64,000 bases of DNA from Taibaiella koreensis (GCF_003545715.1 NZ_QVNU01000004.1:558001-622000); one strand, 5' to 3'. Counted from the first letter of the stretch, positions 44,467-54,814 are shown. A program made the numbers and translations. Notes: a model not told the origin generated them from the letters alone.

Positions 44467-44506
44467 AGCATTCGGGACATTTGGGTTTCAATAAACTTGG
44501 AACCAT

Positions 44507-44818
44507 ATGAAAAAGAAAAAATTGGATTTAGGCAAAAAGCTGATGCTCAACAAGGAGAAGATCACCGCAATTTCCAATCCCGGAGGAATTGCCGGCGGAT
44601 CTACAGACAAGTTTCACGCCTGTAATTTCACCATGCAACAGTCCTGCCAGGTTTGTATTACGGTAGGCGGCGGAGACACCTGCCGTGACAATATGTGCGG
44701 CCTTGGCCCATCGGGTGTAAGCTGTGTATACGGGCCCGGCTGCGCATCGGGCACACCCGACTGCACCGTTGGCTATCCCTGCCGCGAAGTGATAACAGAC
44801 GTTATCCGGTGCCATTAA
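44507..44818 (+). CDS. Lanthipeptide-like Cys-rich precursor peptide 3
   Basis: 103 residues. The leader MKKKKLDLGKKLMLNKEKIT with a later PGGIAGG shares the KKLxLxKExI pattern with the precursors at 59510 and 59944 and with the LanC-linked precursors. The rest has ten Cys with Thr and Ser (CQVCITVGGGDTCRDNMCG, CREVITDVIRCH), consistent with thioether or disulfide rings. No modifying enzyme is adjacent. It stands between an unknown membrane-protein gene and a duplicated gene fragment. Confidence 0.65.
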   Translation: MKKKKLDLGKKLMLNKEKITAISNPGGIAGGSTDKFHACNFTMQQSCQVCITVGGGDTCRDNMCGLGPSGVSCVYGPGCASGTPDCTVGYPCREVITDVIRCH

Positions 44819-44912
44819 AGACATATTGTACAGCGTCACAGAGTCACCTGTTATCCGGGTGGCTCTTTCTATTTCAAAGGCAGCAGGAGATAAAGACGTT
44901 GCCGGCAGGGAC

Positions 44913-45075
44913 TGCCTGGCCTTCCGCAGATATCGGTATTGCAGAATTATTTGTGGTTCTCTTCCGGTTCATTCCGCGTGGTCAGCGTATCTTGTTTATG
45001 ATTGCAGGGCGGCTGGGCGGTTGCGCGGGCCAAATCCTGTGGTTTCACTATCTTGGCCTTATCCTGATGCCCTAA
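44913..45075 (+). pseudogene. Duplicated 3' fragment of the M50-like gene
   Basis: 163 bp align without gaps to 42478-42640, with 20 differences (about 88 percent identical), ending at the same stop position. The reading frame is kept (SADIGIAELFVVLFRFIPRG) but there is no start region, so it is a gene remnant. The remaining DNA to 45231 shows nothing. Confidence 0.8.
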
Positions 45076-45231
45076 GGCGTGGCTCCCTTAATTTCCCTGG
45101 CTATCTATAATCATTCTTAAAGCGGTTCGGTTACCCGTGCTTGCAGACTTTCTATGACGGCTATAAGCCAACATCACAGTTAATCCGGGAGGCGTCTCCG
45201 TTTCCCTCTTACAATAGCCTTACCACAAGCT

Positions 45232-46350
45232 TTACGCATTCAATAAGCCTATCCATTTATCCCGCAGCCATACCGCCGGTTTCTCGATCATATACCGGAA
45301 CAGTACACCTGCCGCCAGGCAGCACAGCAGGCAAAGGAGCAGTGAAAAATTACTTCCGGGGTCCATGCCCACCTGGTCCAGGAAATTCTGGACCAGGTGA
45401 ATAACACCTTTGTGCGTCAGGTATACCGAGTAAGATAAGCTTGCCAGCTGAGCCGTAATCCATGAACGATAGCGGAACAGAAAAGTAGAAGGCGATACTG
45501 CGGCCAGTACCAGGCAACCGAAGCCCAGGGCAACCGCGCTGAAACCAGCTATGGAGGCAGTAAATGTATAAGGATCCAGGCATAGCCGGAAGGCTGCAGC
45601 CAATACCACTATTCCCGCAAGCAGGAAGAAGTTCCCGTAGCGGCTAAGCCTGCTCAACAGAGGCTCTTTGTACACGTACAAGAAAGCCAGCATTACTCCC
45701 AGCACAATCCCATCCAGCCTGGTATAGGTCGGGTAATAAATCCAACGGTACCAGGTTAGCCAGAAACGGTCACTGTCCAGATCAGGCCTAACAAACACAT
45801 TCCAGGACAAGTACCGTAGCAGCATGACGAGGAGCAATAAAAAAAAGGCAATGCCCGGGACGAAACGGATAGCTTTTACCTTATTCAAGAACAGCAGGCA
45901 AAAGGGCAGCGTGAGGTAAAACTGCTCTTCGATACACAACGACCAGGCGTGGGAAAAGGTACCTTTATGTATCACATCCAAACCGAAGTTTTGCGTAAAG
46001 GATAGGAACTTCCACAAAGGCGCCAGGGCTTCCCGCTCGCGGAAAGCCGGTACAAGAAAGTACAGTCCCACCACAACGAGGTAAGGCGGAAGGATCCGGA
46101 AAAGGCGTTTCAGAAAGAAATCTTTCTTTGCGATCGTGCCGCTGTACTTCAACTGCCGGAAAAGCTGCCCCGCTATCAGCCAGCCGCTAAGCACGAAGAA
46201 GAGGTCGACGCCCATCCAACCCCATTGCCCAACGGTATCGACCCATGCCGGATGGCTAAAGGCCCTGTAATGGAACAGCAGGACCATAACGATGGCCAGG
46301 GCCCTTAAATGATCGAGGCCATAAAAGCGTTGCGGCAAGCGACTTTCCAT
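45232..46350 (-). CDS. Acyltransferase family 3 membrane protein
   Basis: 372 residues from MESRLPQRFYGLDHLRAL at 46350; the frame extends further upstream but the N-terminal helix with LDHLRALAIVMVLLFHYRAF is the usual family start. Other hallmarks: WGWMGVDLFFVLSGWLI, HAWSLCIEEQFYLTLPF, and about ten membrane helices. Such enzymes transfer acyl groups to extracytoplasmic glycans. The specific substrate is unknown. Confidence 0.87.
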   Translation of the reverse strand: MESRLPQRFYGLDHLRALAIVMVLLFHYRAFSHPAWVDTVGQWGWMGVDLFFVLSGWLIAGQLFRQLKYSGTIAKKDFFLKRLFRILPPYLVVVGLYFLVPAFREREALAPLWKFLSFTQNFGLDVIHKGTFSHAWSLCIEEQFYLTLPFCLLFLNKVKAIRFVPGIAFFLLLLVMLLRYLSWNVFVRPDLDSDRFWLTWYRWIYYPTYTRLDGIVLGVMLAFLYVYKEPLLSRLSRYGNFFLLAGIVVLAAAFRLCLDPYTFTASIAGFSAVALGFGCLVLAAVSPSTFLFRYRSWITAQLASLSYSVYLTHKGVIHLVQNFLDQVGMDPGSNFSLLLCLLCCLAAGVLFRYMIEKPAVWLRDKWIGLLNA

Positions 46351-46495
46351 AAGATCGGGTAATCCAGTGCGGCAAATGTGCGGTATTCCGGGTAAATAGG
46401 CAAACCGTAAATAAAGAAAAACGCGCCTTTTCAAAAAATACCGGGAAACAGGGTGGATGGCTCAGGAAATACGAGGCATTCGTATCTTTATCGCT

Positions 46496-47068
46496 ATGAA
46501 AACGCAGGAGCATTCGGTGCTAAAAGGCCTCAAAACATGGCTGCGAAAAGGATTTGGCGTGGAAACCTTTGTTTACTACACCCAACAGCCCATGGCAGCA
46601 TTAAAGGCGGCTATCCAAGACGTACTTGATGCCTCTGGAAGCTTTAGCCTTTCCCTGAAGCTTTCGGGCACATTCCTCTCCGATCATGAATTTGAACTGT
46701 CGGCCACCCGTAACATCTTTTTTGTCCTGACAAAGCCCGACATGCACGAACGGCAATTAGCTTATGTATATGGCAAGCTTTTCACAGATGACCAAAACAG
46801 GACTGCCGTGTGGCTGGCCGTGCGTCCCAATGCCCCTATCCCACCCGCACTGGCATTGCTTTTTCCGTTCGTCTGGCTGGCTGGCATGCTTCTTTTATTC
46901 CATACAGCCTGGAAGGCGCCCTTTAGTATCGTCCTCTGCCTGGCGCTTGCGGGTTTTCCCCTGCTTCTTTTGCACATAGCAATAACAAGCTATGCCAAGC
47001 GTCGATTGAGGGAAAGGGTTGTCCGCACCTTCAATCTTCAGCCGGTGGATCAGCCCAATGAACAATAG
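46496..47068 (+). CDS. Membrane protein of unknown function
   Basis: 190 residues from the ATG at 46496 (MKTQEHSVLKGLKTWLRKGF); an earlier in-frame ATG exists at 46457. TATCTTTA just upstream could be a -7 box for a nearly leaderless transcript. A soluble N-terminal half is followed by two adjacent hydrophobic helices (ALALLFPFVWLAGMLLLFH, FSIVLCLALAGFPLLLLHIA) and a basic tail. No family was recognised. Confidence 0.72.
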   Translation: MKTQEHSVLKGLKTWLRKGFGVETFVYYTQQPMAALKAAIQDVLDASGSFSLSLKLSGTFLSDHEFELSATRNIFFVLTKPDMHERQLAYVYGKLFTDDQNRTAVWLAVRPNAPIPPALALLFPFVWLAGMLLLFHTAWKAPFSIVLCLALAGFPLLLLHIAITSYAKRRLRERVVRTFNLQPVDQPNEQ

Positions 47069-47109
47069 TGTAGCTTCACAAATCTCATTACAAGCAAATA
47101 AAATTTACT

Positions 47110-47413
47110 GGCTATCCGGATAAAGGAAATGAAGTTCTGTAGTCTATAAATATCAGTTAGCACGGTTTGCTTACTCGTCTCTTTTATTTGGTGTCAATAT
47201 CTTCTTCTTTTTTGCTCCGCCAAAAAAGAAGCAAAAAAGGCGGCAAAAAAACAATGCTCCGCTGTTTTTTTGTGGCCGGCGCACCCGGGCTTAAAAACAG
47301 GTATCAACTTTAATGCAGCATTGCCGGGCATATGACCATAGATCAACCTTCTAATGATTAACCAAAATGATCATTTTTTCATCGTTCCTATTTTGGGACT
47401 GGTTTCCCCATAC
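47110..47413. mobile_element. MITE-like element, copy E (about 304 bp)
   Basis: The left end GGCTATCCGGATAAAGGAAA is identical to copy A. The interior (GCTCCGCCAAAAAAG, AACAATGCTCCGCTGTTTTT, ATGCAGCATTGCCGGGCAT) matches copy A closely throughout. The right end is degraded (GGTTTCCCCATAC), so the inverted repeat is lost there. The segment to 47530 has short TTTTTGATTTTTGCC-type repeats and no gene. Confidence 0.6.
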
Positions 47414-47532
47414 TTTAATTTTACGCTTGCATCTCAATGCAAATACTGTATTGCAATTCGAAGCGACAAAGGATTTTGCCTTTTTGATTTTTGCCTTTTG
47501 ATTTTTGAATTTTGATTTTCAACCATTGAATT

Positions 47533-47581
47533 CCCATAAAAAGAATAAGCCCGGCACCGCCGGGCTTATTCTTTTTATGGG
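47533..47581 (-). terminator. Terminator of clpC (23-bp perfect stem)
   Basis: CCCATAAAAAGAATAAGCCC and onwards is complementary over 23 bases to the segment ending at 47581, with a 3-base loop ACC. It lies 9 bp after the clpC stop. Confidence 0.8.
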
Positions 47582-47590
47582 AGACGATTC

Positions 47591-50146
47591 TTACTCTTTC
47601 GTCTCTGTTTTTTCTTTCTTGTCTTTGCCTTTGGATACGCTGAAGACGATCTTCTCCTGGGCCTTATCGTAGTCGGCGATCGCTTTATCCCCTTCCTTGA
47701 TGTTGTGGTTCAGGATTTCTTCGGCCAGCGGGTCTTCCAGGTATTTCTGTATGGCCCTGTGTAGCGGACGGGCGCCAAACTGCTGATCATAGCCTTTCTC
47801 GGCAATGAACTTACGCGCTTCAGCCGTCAGCTCCAGGGTAAAGCCCAAAGTATTCATCCGTTTCAGCACATCCTTCATAATGATGTCGATAATCTCGTTG
47901 ATATGCTCTTCGTTCAGTTGGTTGAAGATAACCACATCATCGATACGGTTGAGGAACTCGGGGCTGAAGGTACGTTTCAGGGCCCTTTCGATTACCGCAC
48001 GGTTATTCTCTTCGGAAGAGGATATCTTGGTTGCGGTAGCGAAGCCTACACCGTCGCCGAAGTCTTTCAACTGGCGGGCGCCGATATTGGAGGTCATGAT
48101 AATGATGGAGTTTTTGAAATCCACCTTACGACCCAGGCCATCGGTCAGCTGGCCATCGTCAAGTACCTGCAGCAGGATATTGAAGATATCGGGATGCGCT
48201 TTTTCAATCTCGTCGAGCAGCACTACGGAGTAGGGTTTGCGGCGTACTTTTTCGGTAAGCTGTCCGCCTTCTTCGTAACCTACATAGCCCGGAGGCGCGC
48301 CAATGAGGCGGCTCAGCGAGAATTTCTCCATGTATTCGCTCATATCCACGCGGATAAGGGCATCTTCACTGTCGAACAGGTAGCGGGCCAGCGATTTGGC
48401 CAGCTCAGTCTTACCCACCCCGGTAGGTCCGAGGAAGATGAAGGAGCCGATCGGCTTTTTAGGATCTTTCAGGCCCACACGGTTACGCTGGATGGCTTTT
48501 ACGGTTTTGGCAATGGCATCGTCCTGGCCTACCACCATACCCCGCAGATCGTCGCCCATGCGGCGCAGCTTCTCGCTCTCGGCTTCCACCATACGCATTA
48601 CCGGTATGCCGGTCATCATGCTCACTACCTCGGCGATATCTTCTTCGTGAATAGGATAGCGTTTATGCTTCACCTCTTCTTCCCACTCGTTCTTGGCTTT
48701 TTCCAACTCTTCGCCCAGGCGCTTTTCTTTATCGCGCAGGGAAGCGGCTTCTTCAAAGCGTTGGCTCTTCACCACTTTATTTTTCTCCAGTTTAATATCC
48801 TCGATCTTTTTTTCCAGGTCCAGGATATTTTTGGGGACATTAATGTTTTTGAGGTGCACGCGGGCGCCCACTTCGTCCATTACGTCGATGGCCTTATCGG
48901 GCAGCAGGCGGTCGGTCATATAGCGGTCGCTCAACTTCACGCAGGCTTCCACGGCTTCCTTATCATAGGTCACATTGTGGAACTCTTCGTACTTGGGACG
49001 GATGTTGTTGAGAATGGTAATGGCTTCGTCCACGCTGGGCGGCTCTACCAGCACTTTCTGGAAGCGGCGGTCAAGCGCGCCATCCTTTTCGATGTACATA
49101 CGGTACTCGTCCAGGGTAGAGGCGCCGATACATTGCAATTCGCCACGGCTCAATGCCGGCTTGAAGATGTTGGAAGCGTCGAGCGAACCAGAAGCGCCAC
49201 CGGCACCTACAATAGTGTGGATCTCATCGATGAACAGAATCACATCGCGGTTCTTTTCCAGCTCATTCATGATGGCTTTCATCCTTTCTTCAAACTGGCC
49301 CCGGTACTTGGTGCCGGCTACCAGCGCAGCCAGGTCGAGGCTGATCACGCGTTTGTCGAACAGGATACGTGATACTTTACGCTGCACGATGCGCAAGGCC
49401 AGGCCTTCCACGATGGCCGTCTTACCCACACCGGGTTCGCCGATGAGGATAGGATTGTTCTTTTTACGGCGCGACAGGATCTGCGATACACGCTCTATTT
49501 CCTGTTCGCGGCCTACGATGGGATCCAGGTTGCCCAGCTCGGCCATGCGGGTAATATCGCGACCGAAATTGTCCAGCACAGGCGTTTTGGATTTTACGTT
49601 ACCGGCAGCTGCACCACCCTGGCGCTGGCGCTGCTGGTATTGACGGCGTTCTTCGTCGTCAAACTCTTCGGAGCCGGGATCATTGGTATATTCGGCTCCC
49701 GGGGTTTCGCCCTGGAGTATGCTCAGTTCGCTTTTGAAGCGATCGTAATCCACCTCATAATGATTCAGGATCTGAGCGGCGGGATTTTCTTTATTTTTCA
49801 AAATAGAAAGCATTAAATGTTCAGACTCCACAGTACGGCTCTTGAGCGTTTTGGCTTCCAATACCGTAATGCGTATAACTTTTTCGGCCTGGCGGGTCAG
49901 GGGCAGGCTGTTGAGGTTGGCGATGGTGCGGCTTCCTTTGTCCTTGATCACCACTTCCACTTCTTTGCGCAGATCGAACAGGTCGATCTTCATCGACTGC
50001 AGGATGCGCATAGCGAGGCTTTCTCCTTCCCTGATAAGACCCAGCAATAAATGTTCCGTTCCTATGAAGTCATTCCCCAGGCGCAAAGCCTCTTCGCGGC
50101 TGTAAGAAATGATCTCCTTAACTTTCGGTGAGAAATTAGAATCCAT
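47591..50146 (-). CDS. clpC: ClpC-type ATP-dependent chaperone/protease ATPase
   Basis: 851 residues from [20 protein letters not shown]; the frame extends 11 codons upstream, but this is the standard ClpC start. Domain order: two Clp N repeats ([33 protein letters not shown]), AAA1 (Walker [26 protein letters not shown]), UVR-containing middle region, AAA2 ([34 protein letters not shown]) and the D2-small domain. The ClpP-loop type motif and McsB partner were not examined further. It unfolds substrates for ClpP. Confidence 0.96.
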   Translation of the reverse strand: MDSNFSPKVKEIISYSREEALRLGNDFIGTEHLLLGLIREGESLAMRILQSMKIDLFDLRKEVEVVIKDKGSRTIANLNSLPLTRQAEKVIRITVLEAKTLKSRTVESEHLMLSILKNKENPAAQILNHYEVDYDRFKSELSILQGETPGAEYTNDPGSEEFDDEERRQYQQRQRQGGAAAGNVKSKTPVLDNFGRDITRMAELGNLDPIVGREQEIERVSQILSRRKKNNPILIGEPGVGKTAIVEGLALRIVQRKVSRILFDKRVISLDLAALVAGTKYRGQFEERMKAIMNELEKNRDVILFIDEIHTIVGAGGASGSLDASNIFKPALSRGELQCIGASTLDEYRMYIEKDGALDRRFQKVLVEPPSVDEAITILNNIRPKYEEFHNVTYDKEAVEACVKLSDRYMTDRLLPDKAIDVMDEVGARVHLKNINVPKNILDLEKKIEDIKLEKNKVVKSQRFEEAASLRDKEKRLGEELEKAKNEWEEEVKHKRYPIHEEDIAEVVSMMTGIPVMRMVEAESEKLRRMGDDLRGMVVGQDDAIAKTVKAIQRNRVGLKDPKKPIGSFIFLGPTGVGKTELAKSLARYLFDSEDALIRVDMSEYMEKFSLSRLIGAPPGYVGYEEGGQLTEKVRRKPYSVVLLDEIEKAHPDIFNILLQVLDDGQLTDGLGRKVDFKNSIIIMTSNIGARQLKDFGDGVGFATATKISSSEENNRAVIERALKRTFSPEFLNRIDDVVIFNQLNEEHINEIIDIIMKDVLKRMNTLGFTLELTAEARKFIAEKGYDQQFGARPLHRAIQKYLEDPLAEEILNHNIKEGDKAIADYDKAQEKIVFSVSKGKDKKEKTETKE

Positions 50147-50176
50147 GAGGATAATCGAGATTAAATTGTTTGCTTT

Positions 50177-50184
50177 CAAAGATA
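50177..50184 (-). promoter_or_regulatory. Candidate -7 box of clpC
   Basis: TATCTTTG on the minus strand, 31 bp before the clpC start. A second TATCTTTG on the same strand lies at 50262-50269. Neither has a well-spaced TTTG at -33. The 310-bp gap to the STAS gene holds no gene. Confidence 0.4.
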
Positions 50185-50398
50185 ACTGCTGCGTACCAAC
50201 ATAAAAATGACTGATTTGTTGCCAACTACGCAGCGGTTATTTTCCGTCATTGGTAATAACCCAAAGATATTTTCTTTTTAAACGGCAAACGGTTGTTATT
50301 ATTGAATGCTAAGTTAGATAAAATTGATCATTATTGAACGTCGAAACTTCGTCTGAAGGAAGAGGGGCTGCGGTTTCCCGATTTCCGCATTTTTAGAT

Positions 50399-50406
50399 TA
50401 CATTTG
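50399..50406 (+). promoter_or_regulatory. Candidate -7 box of the STAS-domain gene
   Basis: TACATTTG matches TAnnTTTG, 51 bp before the ATG at 50457. The upstream -33 element is only approximate. Confidence 0.45.
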
Positions 50407-50456
50407 AACCTTTTATCATCGGAAAAGTCAAAATACCAATAACAATCAACAGTAAA

Positions 50457-50831
50457 ATGGAATTCAAAATTGATACCAAACCAACTTACACTGTAATTAC
50501 GCCGGATTCGGGTGATTTAAGTGTAAATTTGGCAGAGGTAATACGACAAAAGGTAGGAGAAGCGACAGAAGCGGGCAGTCATAATTTCGTGATCGACTTA
50601 CAGCACATCGGCAATATGGACATGGCGGCAGGCGATGTACTGCTGGAATTGCACAATACCGTCTACAACCGGGGCGGCTCTCTGGTATTCACCTCACCCG
50701 AAGATGTGGTAATGCAGACCCTTAAAAAAGGCCAGTACCACCTGAGTCTCAATATTACGCCTACGCTGGTGGAGGCGATCGACATTATCAGTATGGAAGT
50801 ACTGGAGCGCGACCTGCTGGGTGAATCCTGA
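50457..50831 (+). CDS. STAS-domain protein (anti-sigma factor antagonist-like)
   Basis: 124 residues. MEFKIDTKPTYTVITPDSGD starts a STAS-like fold with NFVIDLQHIGNMDMAAGDVL, which corresponds to the conserved D(L/F)xxxxxxDSSG region, although the phosphorylatable Ser is replaced (NMDMAAGD). Regulation by phosphorylation at the usual position is therefore doubtful. It lies 16 bp upstream of the RNase Z gene, so the two are probably co-transcribed. Confidence 0.75.
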   Translation: MEFKIDTKPTYTVITPDSGDLSVNLAEVIRQKVGEATEAGSHNFVIDLQHIGNMDMAAGDVLLELHNTVYNRGGSLVFTSPEDVVMQTLKKGQYHLSLNITPTLVEAIDIISMEVLERDLLGES

Positions 50832-50847
50832 GGTTGCTGCCAATTGA

Positions 50848-51765
50848 ATGCGCATGAATATTAAAGTAACCATTCTCGGTAATAACTCTGCATTGCCGGC
50901 TTACGACCGGCATCCTACGGCCCAGGTGGTCGATATACGGGAACAGCAGTTCCTGGTCGATTGCGGCGAGGGCACCCAGAGCCAGATGCAGCGGTTTAAC
51001 ATCAGGCGCCGGCGAATCAACTATATTTTCATCAGCCATTTGCATGGCGATCACTATTTCGGCCTTATGGGCCTGCTCACGAGTATGGGCCTTGTGGGGC
51101 GTACCAATGAGCTGCATTTGTTCGGACCGCCTCCGCTGAAAGAGATCGTTGATCTGCAGCTGGCAGTTGCCGGTACAGTGCTGCCCTACCCCATCGTGTT
51201 TACCCCGGTAACGGAAGGCATGGCGCGGGTGCTGGTCGATACACAGCATTATGCGGTACATTGCTTCCCGGTTGAGCATCGCATAGCCTGTCACGGCTTT
51301 GTATTTACGGCCAAAAGCGGTGGCCGCCGATTGCTGCCCGAAAAATGCCGCGAGCAGGAAATCCCTGCGGCTTTTTACCCTTACCTGAAGCAGGGCGACG
51401 ATTACCTGCGCCGCGACGGCCTGCTGATCCGCAATGATGAGGTAACGGAACCCGGTCCGCCCGACAAACACTATGCTTATTGCGCCGATACGCTCTATAC
51501 GCACTCTTTCCTTCATCATATTGCCGGTGCCGATGCGGTATACCACGAAAGTACCTACCTCGACGACCAGCGCGAACGGGCCCGGGAGCGCTTCCACAGT
51601 ACAGCTGCGCAAGCGGCTGAGCTGGCTAAGGCCGCCGGGGCCAGGCGCCTGCTGCTGGGCCATTTTTCATCGAAATACCAGGACCTTACCGCCTTTTATA
51701 CGGAAGCCAGCGCTATTTTTCCCGATGTGGAGGTTACCATAGAAGGTACGACCTATGAGATTTGA
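50848..51765 (+). CDS. rnz: Ribonuclease Z
   Basis: 305 residues. The metallo-beta-lactamase zinc motif HLHGDH (residues 64-69), FLVDCGEGTQSQMQRFNI, VEHRIACHGFVF, YCADTLYT and LLLGHFSSKYQD are typical of RNase Z. It removes the 3' trailer of tRNA precursors. The sequence is complete and all metal ligands are present. Confidence 0.95.
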   Translation: MRMNIKVTILGNNSALPAYDRHPTAQVVDIREQQFLVDCGEGTQSQMQRFNIRRRRINYIFISHLHGDHYFGLMGLLTSMGLVGRTNELHLFGPPPLKEIVDLQLAVAGTVLPYPIVFTPVTEGMARVLVDTQHYAVHCFPVEHRIACHGFVFTAKSGGRRLLPEKCREQEIPAAFYPYLKQGDDYLRRDGLLIRNDEVTEPGPPDKHYAYCADTLYTHSFLHHIAGADAVYHESTYLDDQRERARERFHSTAAQAAELAKAAGARRLLLGHFSSKYQDLTAFYTEASAIFPDVEVTIEGTTYEI

Positions 51766-52381
51766 TGTGGGTATTGGGTAGTGAGTATTGAGATTTGCGT
51801 ATTGAGATTTGTTAGTTGGCAATTGGCAGTTGGCAATGAGCAGCCAGGAGTGAATTTTGAATTTTGAATTTTATCCCATCCTCTTTATTGCCTGTCACGG
51901 CATCATAAGGTCTTCCAATCCTAAATATTTCTACTTGTTATCGCACACATATCAAGTGTTTGATCTCATTTATCAAAAAGTGCTGGAGCAAAGGAGAATC
52001 AGCCCTTAATTTAGGCCCTATTAAAGAAATAGCCAAAGCGTCCTAAACTAATCTGAACTTTTAACACTCACAAAACGGCACAATGATAAAGCCGATTGGC
52101 GTTTCGCTTATTCTTCTTGGCCTGCCCTTTATCCGCCTTCGGCATTTGCGCAGCAATATTTTTATCCTCTACTTACACTTACCGGCCTTAGATCTGCTTC
52201 ATAGGACTTACCGATTGTACTTGCTTAATCCGGCAGCTATTTTGCCGGCATCCGGTTAGTACGCACGGCAATTCAGAACCGGTTTTCTATCTACAGATAA
52301 TAATCATTCTATCCTGATTCAGGATCCAGCTCGTTATTTATTTTTTTAGCCATCCAAAGACTAACCTTTTAAACAAACCGT
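51766..52381. other. Intergenic region with short repeats and no clear gene
   Basis: 616 bp. The first 110 bp contain TATTGAGATTTG copies, GTTGGCAATTGGCAGTTGGC and GAATTTTGAATTTTG repeats like those at 56090-56400. Around 52083 an ATG opens a 40-codon frame beginning MIKPIGVSLILLGLPF that resembles a signal peptide, and another frame continues with SAFAQQYFYPLL; this may be a decayed secreted-protein gene. The last 100 bp presumably hold the promoter of the C25 peptidase gene. Confidence 0.45.
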
Positions 52382-54814
52382 ATGACACTACTCCGAAGTA
52401 AAGAAGACGTATTCCGTTTTCTCAAAGCAAAAGGCAGGCAGGGTATTTTGCTGATACCATTGCTGTTTGCCCTCACTAAAGCAGGAGCCCAGCCTCCCGT
52501 AAGCGTCAATCAGACGCTCACATTCAGCCAGAGCGACCTGGGAATAACGACCATTACCGGCGCCGATGCCAATGTCTATTCCGTGGTCAACTACAAAGGA
52601 CTTGGCAATACAGATCAGGTGGGCAGCCCTTCTCTTCCGGTACAGTATATACAGCTCATCGTTCCGAGAGATGTTACTTTCTCTACGATATCGGTCCAGA
52701 CAAGCACCCCTCAGAATATTGCACTAAGCCGCCCGGTATACCCGGCCCAGCACCCGATACCAACAGGGGAAACCGATCCGCCACCACCTTTTGCGCCACC
52801 CGACCCAAGCATCTATGGTGGTTCCTCTCCCTATCCTTCCCAATTAGTGAAGTATATAGGCGACGGTTATTTTGACGGGGATAAGCATATCGTAACGGTA
52901 GCGGTTTACCCGGTACAATATGCCCCGGCAGCGGCCAACCTGGTCTTCTATTCCTCCATAACCTTTTCCGTCAGCCAGAATTTTGCCTTAGATCCGGCAA
53001 TCCATAGCATTGCCAAAGATGCGGTTCCCAACCAGGATATGTATGACCGTGCCCTGCGGGGCATAATTGCCAATCCCCAGGATATCGCGCTCTTCGGCCC
53101 GAACACTACCCAGCCTAAACCCACAAGCTGGCAAGTCCCCTTTTACCAATATGTGATCATCACTTCAAAGGAATTGACACCCGCATTTGAAGAACTGATC
53201 GGATGGAAAAGAAGAAAGGGGCTCAATGCCGGCATTGTCGATATCAAGGATATCCTTACCGATCCTGCTTCGGCCGGGGGAGACCTGGTTTCCAACATCA
53301 ACGACGATGCCGGAAAATTGCGTAAGTACTTATCGGAAGCCTATCAGCATGGTACGGTTTATGCTTTGCTCGGCGGTGATGCCACCATTATCCCGGTGCG
53401 GTATTGTGCGGGCGATAACAATATCTACATATCACCGGACCTGAATGGTCATATCCCTTCCGATCTGTATTATACCGATTTCAATGGCAACTGGAATGCA
53501 GATGGAGATATTTATTATGGTGAAGATGTTGGAGATCTTGTAGATTATCAGCCGGAGATCTTCGTTGGCAGGACCTTATTTCATACACAACTGCAGGCCA
53601 GGAACCACATCCACAAGATCATTCGTTACGAGCGCAATCCCGGAAGAGGAGACAATGATTATCTTACCCGGGCCTTTATGAACCAGGATGATGAATTGCT
53701 CGATGGCCATGAGGCCAATATTATTGCCAATGAGCTGGCATTTATCCCTTCCGGCAGCACCAATATCTGGAATGAGGCTCCACCTCCGGGCTCCAACCTT
53801 AACCCTACCGGCCCCAATGGTACTGATGTGGTAACGGAAATAGAAAAACACTATGGCCTGGTGAGCCTGTTCGGACATGGCGGTCCCTGGAGTATTACGG
53901 TATCGGCATCAGACTTTAATAAATGCCCCAAACAGTATGTAACCTCTACGGATGCCATTACAGGCATATGCACTACGGCGGCACAATATGGCAACGGATT
54001 CGACAACCTGGATGATTTCAACCACCTTAACCATCCTTACCAGAATTATCCTTACCTCTTCTATACCATCGCCTGCGAAACCATTCCCTATGATGATGAG
54101 CTGGGCAATATTGATAACCTGCCCCATATGGGCGAGGCTGCTACCAGCTACAATAAAGCCGGCGCCTTTGCTTATATGGCCAATACCAGGGATGGCTGGG
54201 TGGGTACCTCAACAGAGCTTTATCAACGCTTTGTTCAAAAGATAGCACAAGGCTATCCTCAATTAGGTGTGGCCGAAGGTCTTTCCAAAGCCGTATTCCC
54301 CAACAGCTTATTTTACAGAGCCAGCTGGTGCAAAAAAGCACACAGCCTTATCGGTTGTCCCGAAACGGAATTCTGGACAGGAAAACCGGAAATATTTGGG
54401 AAAGCCTCAGTTCAGGGCAGCGCTTCCAGCGTTACAGTGAACACCGGCGGTCCCGATGCCACGATCTGTGTCATCAGCGCACTGGACAACGGGCAGACCT
54501 ATCAGCAGGTGGTTTCGGGTGCGACAACGCATACGTTCAATGGGGTGCCCAGCCCTTATGCGGTCTGCATCACCAGGCACAATTTCCTTCCTTATCTCTG
54601 GCAAAGCGATGTTGCGGTACAGAATCACGACTTTACCGGCACCGCTTATGTGGCTGCAGAGAATATCTCGTCGGGACAAGCAGTTGATCCTAATAATACT
54701 ACAGGAGCAACAACAGTAAAAAGTACAGGGAACGTCTTTTTTCACGCCGAAGGCACTATCCTGCTGGACAAAGGGTTTGAAGTAGAACCCGGCGGCGCAT
54801 TTGAAGCTAAATAA
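52382..54814 (+). CDS. Secreted C25 (gingipain-like) cysteine peptidase
   Basis: 810 residues. A signal peptide (ILLIPLLFALTKAGAQ) precedes a propeptide-like beta domain. A C25 catalytic region follows with FEELIGWKRRKGLNAGIVDI, YALLGGDATIIPVRYC, the catalytic His in SLFGHGGPWS (about 499) and Cys in FYTIACETIPYDD (about 565). An Ig-like domain comes next, then a C-terminal segment FFHAEGTILLDKGFEVEPGG resembling the 3-coathanger stack found in Bacteroidetes surface proteins. A type A T9SS sorting domain is not seen. The downstream tail protein gene starts 25 bp later. Confidence 0.83.
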   Translation: MTLLRSKEDVFRFLKAKGRQGILLIPLLFALTKAGAQPPVSVNQTLTFSQSDLGITTITGADANVYSVVNYKGLGNTDQVGSPSLPVQYIQLIVPRDVTFSTISVQTSTPQNIALSRPVYPAQHPIPTGETDPPPPFAPPDPSIYGGSSPYPSQLVKYIGDGYFDGDKHIVTVAVYPVQYAPAAANLVFYSSITFSVSQNFALDPAIHSIAKDAVPNQDMYDRALRGIIANPQDIALFGPNTTQPKPTSWQVPFYQYVIITSKELTPAFEELIGWKRRKGLNAGIVDIKDILTDPASAGGDLVSNINDDAGKLRKYLSEAYQHGTVYALLGGDATIIPVRYCAGDNNIYISPDLNGHIPSDLYYTDFNGNWNADGDIYYGEDVGDLVDYQPEIFVGRTLFHTQLQARNHIHKIIRYERNPGRGDNDYLTRAFMNQDDELLDGHEANIIANELAFIPSGSTNIWNEAPPPGSNLNPTGPNGTDVVTEIEKHYGLVSLFGHGGPWSITVSASDFNKCPKQYVTSTDAITGICTTAAQYGNGFDNLDDFNHLNHPYQNYPYLFYTIACETIPYDDELGNIDNLPHMGEAATSYNKAGAFAYMANTRDGWVGTSTELYQRFVQKIAQGYPQLGVAEGLSKAVFPNSLFYRASWCKKAHSLIGCPETEFWTGKPEIFGKASVQGSASSVTVNTGGPDATICVISALDNGQTYQQVVSGATTHTFNGVPSPYAVCITRHNFLPYLWQSDVAVQNHDFTGTAYVAAENISSGQAVDPNNTTGATTVKSTGNVFFHAEGTILLDKGFEVEPGGAFEAK

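Noticed and set aside
47903-49372. 489-residue open frame on the plus strand, antisense to clpC
   Set aside because: It lies wholly inside clpC, shows no domain, and follows from codon bias of the real gene.
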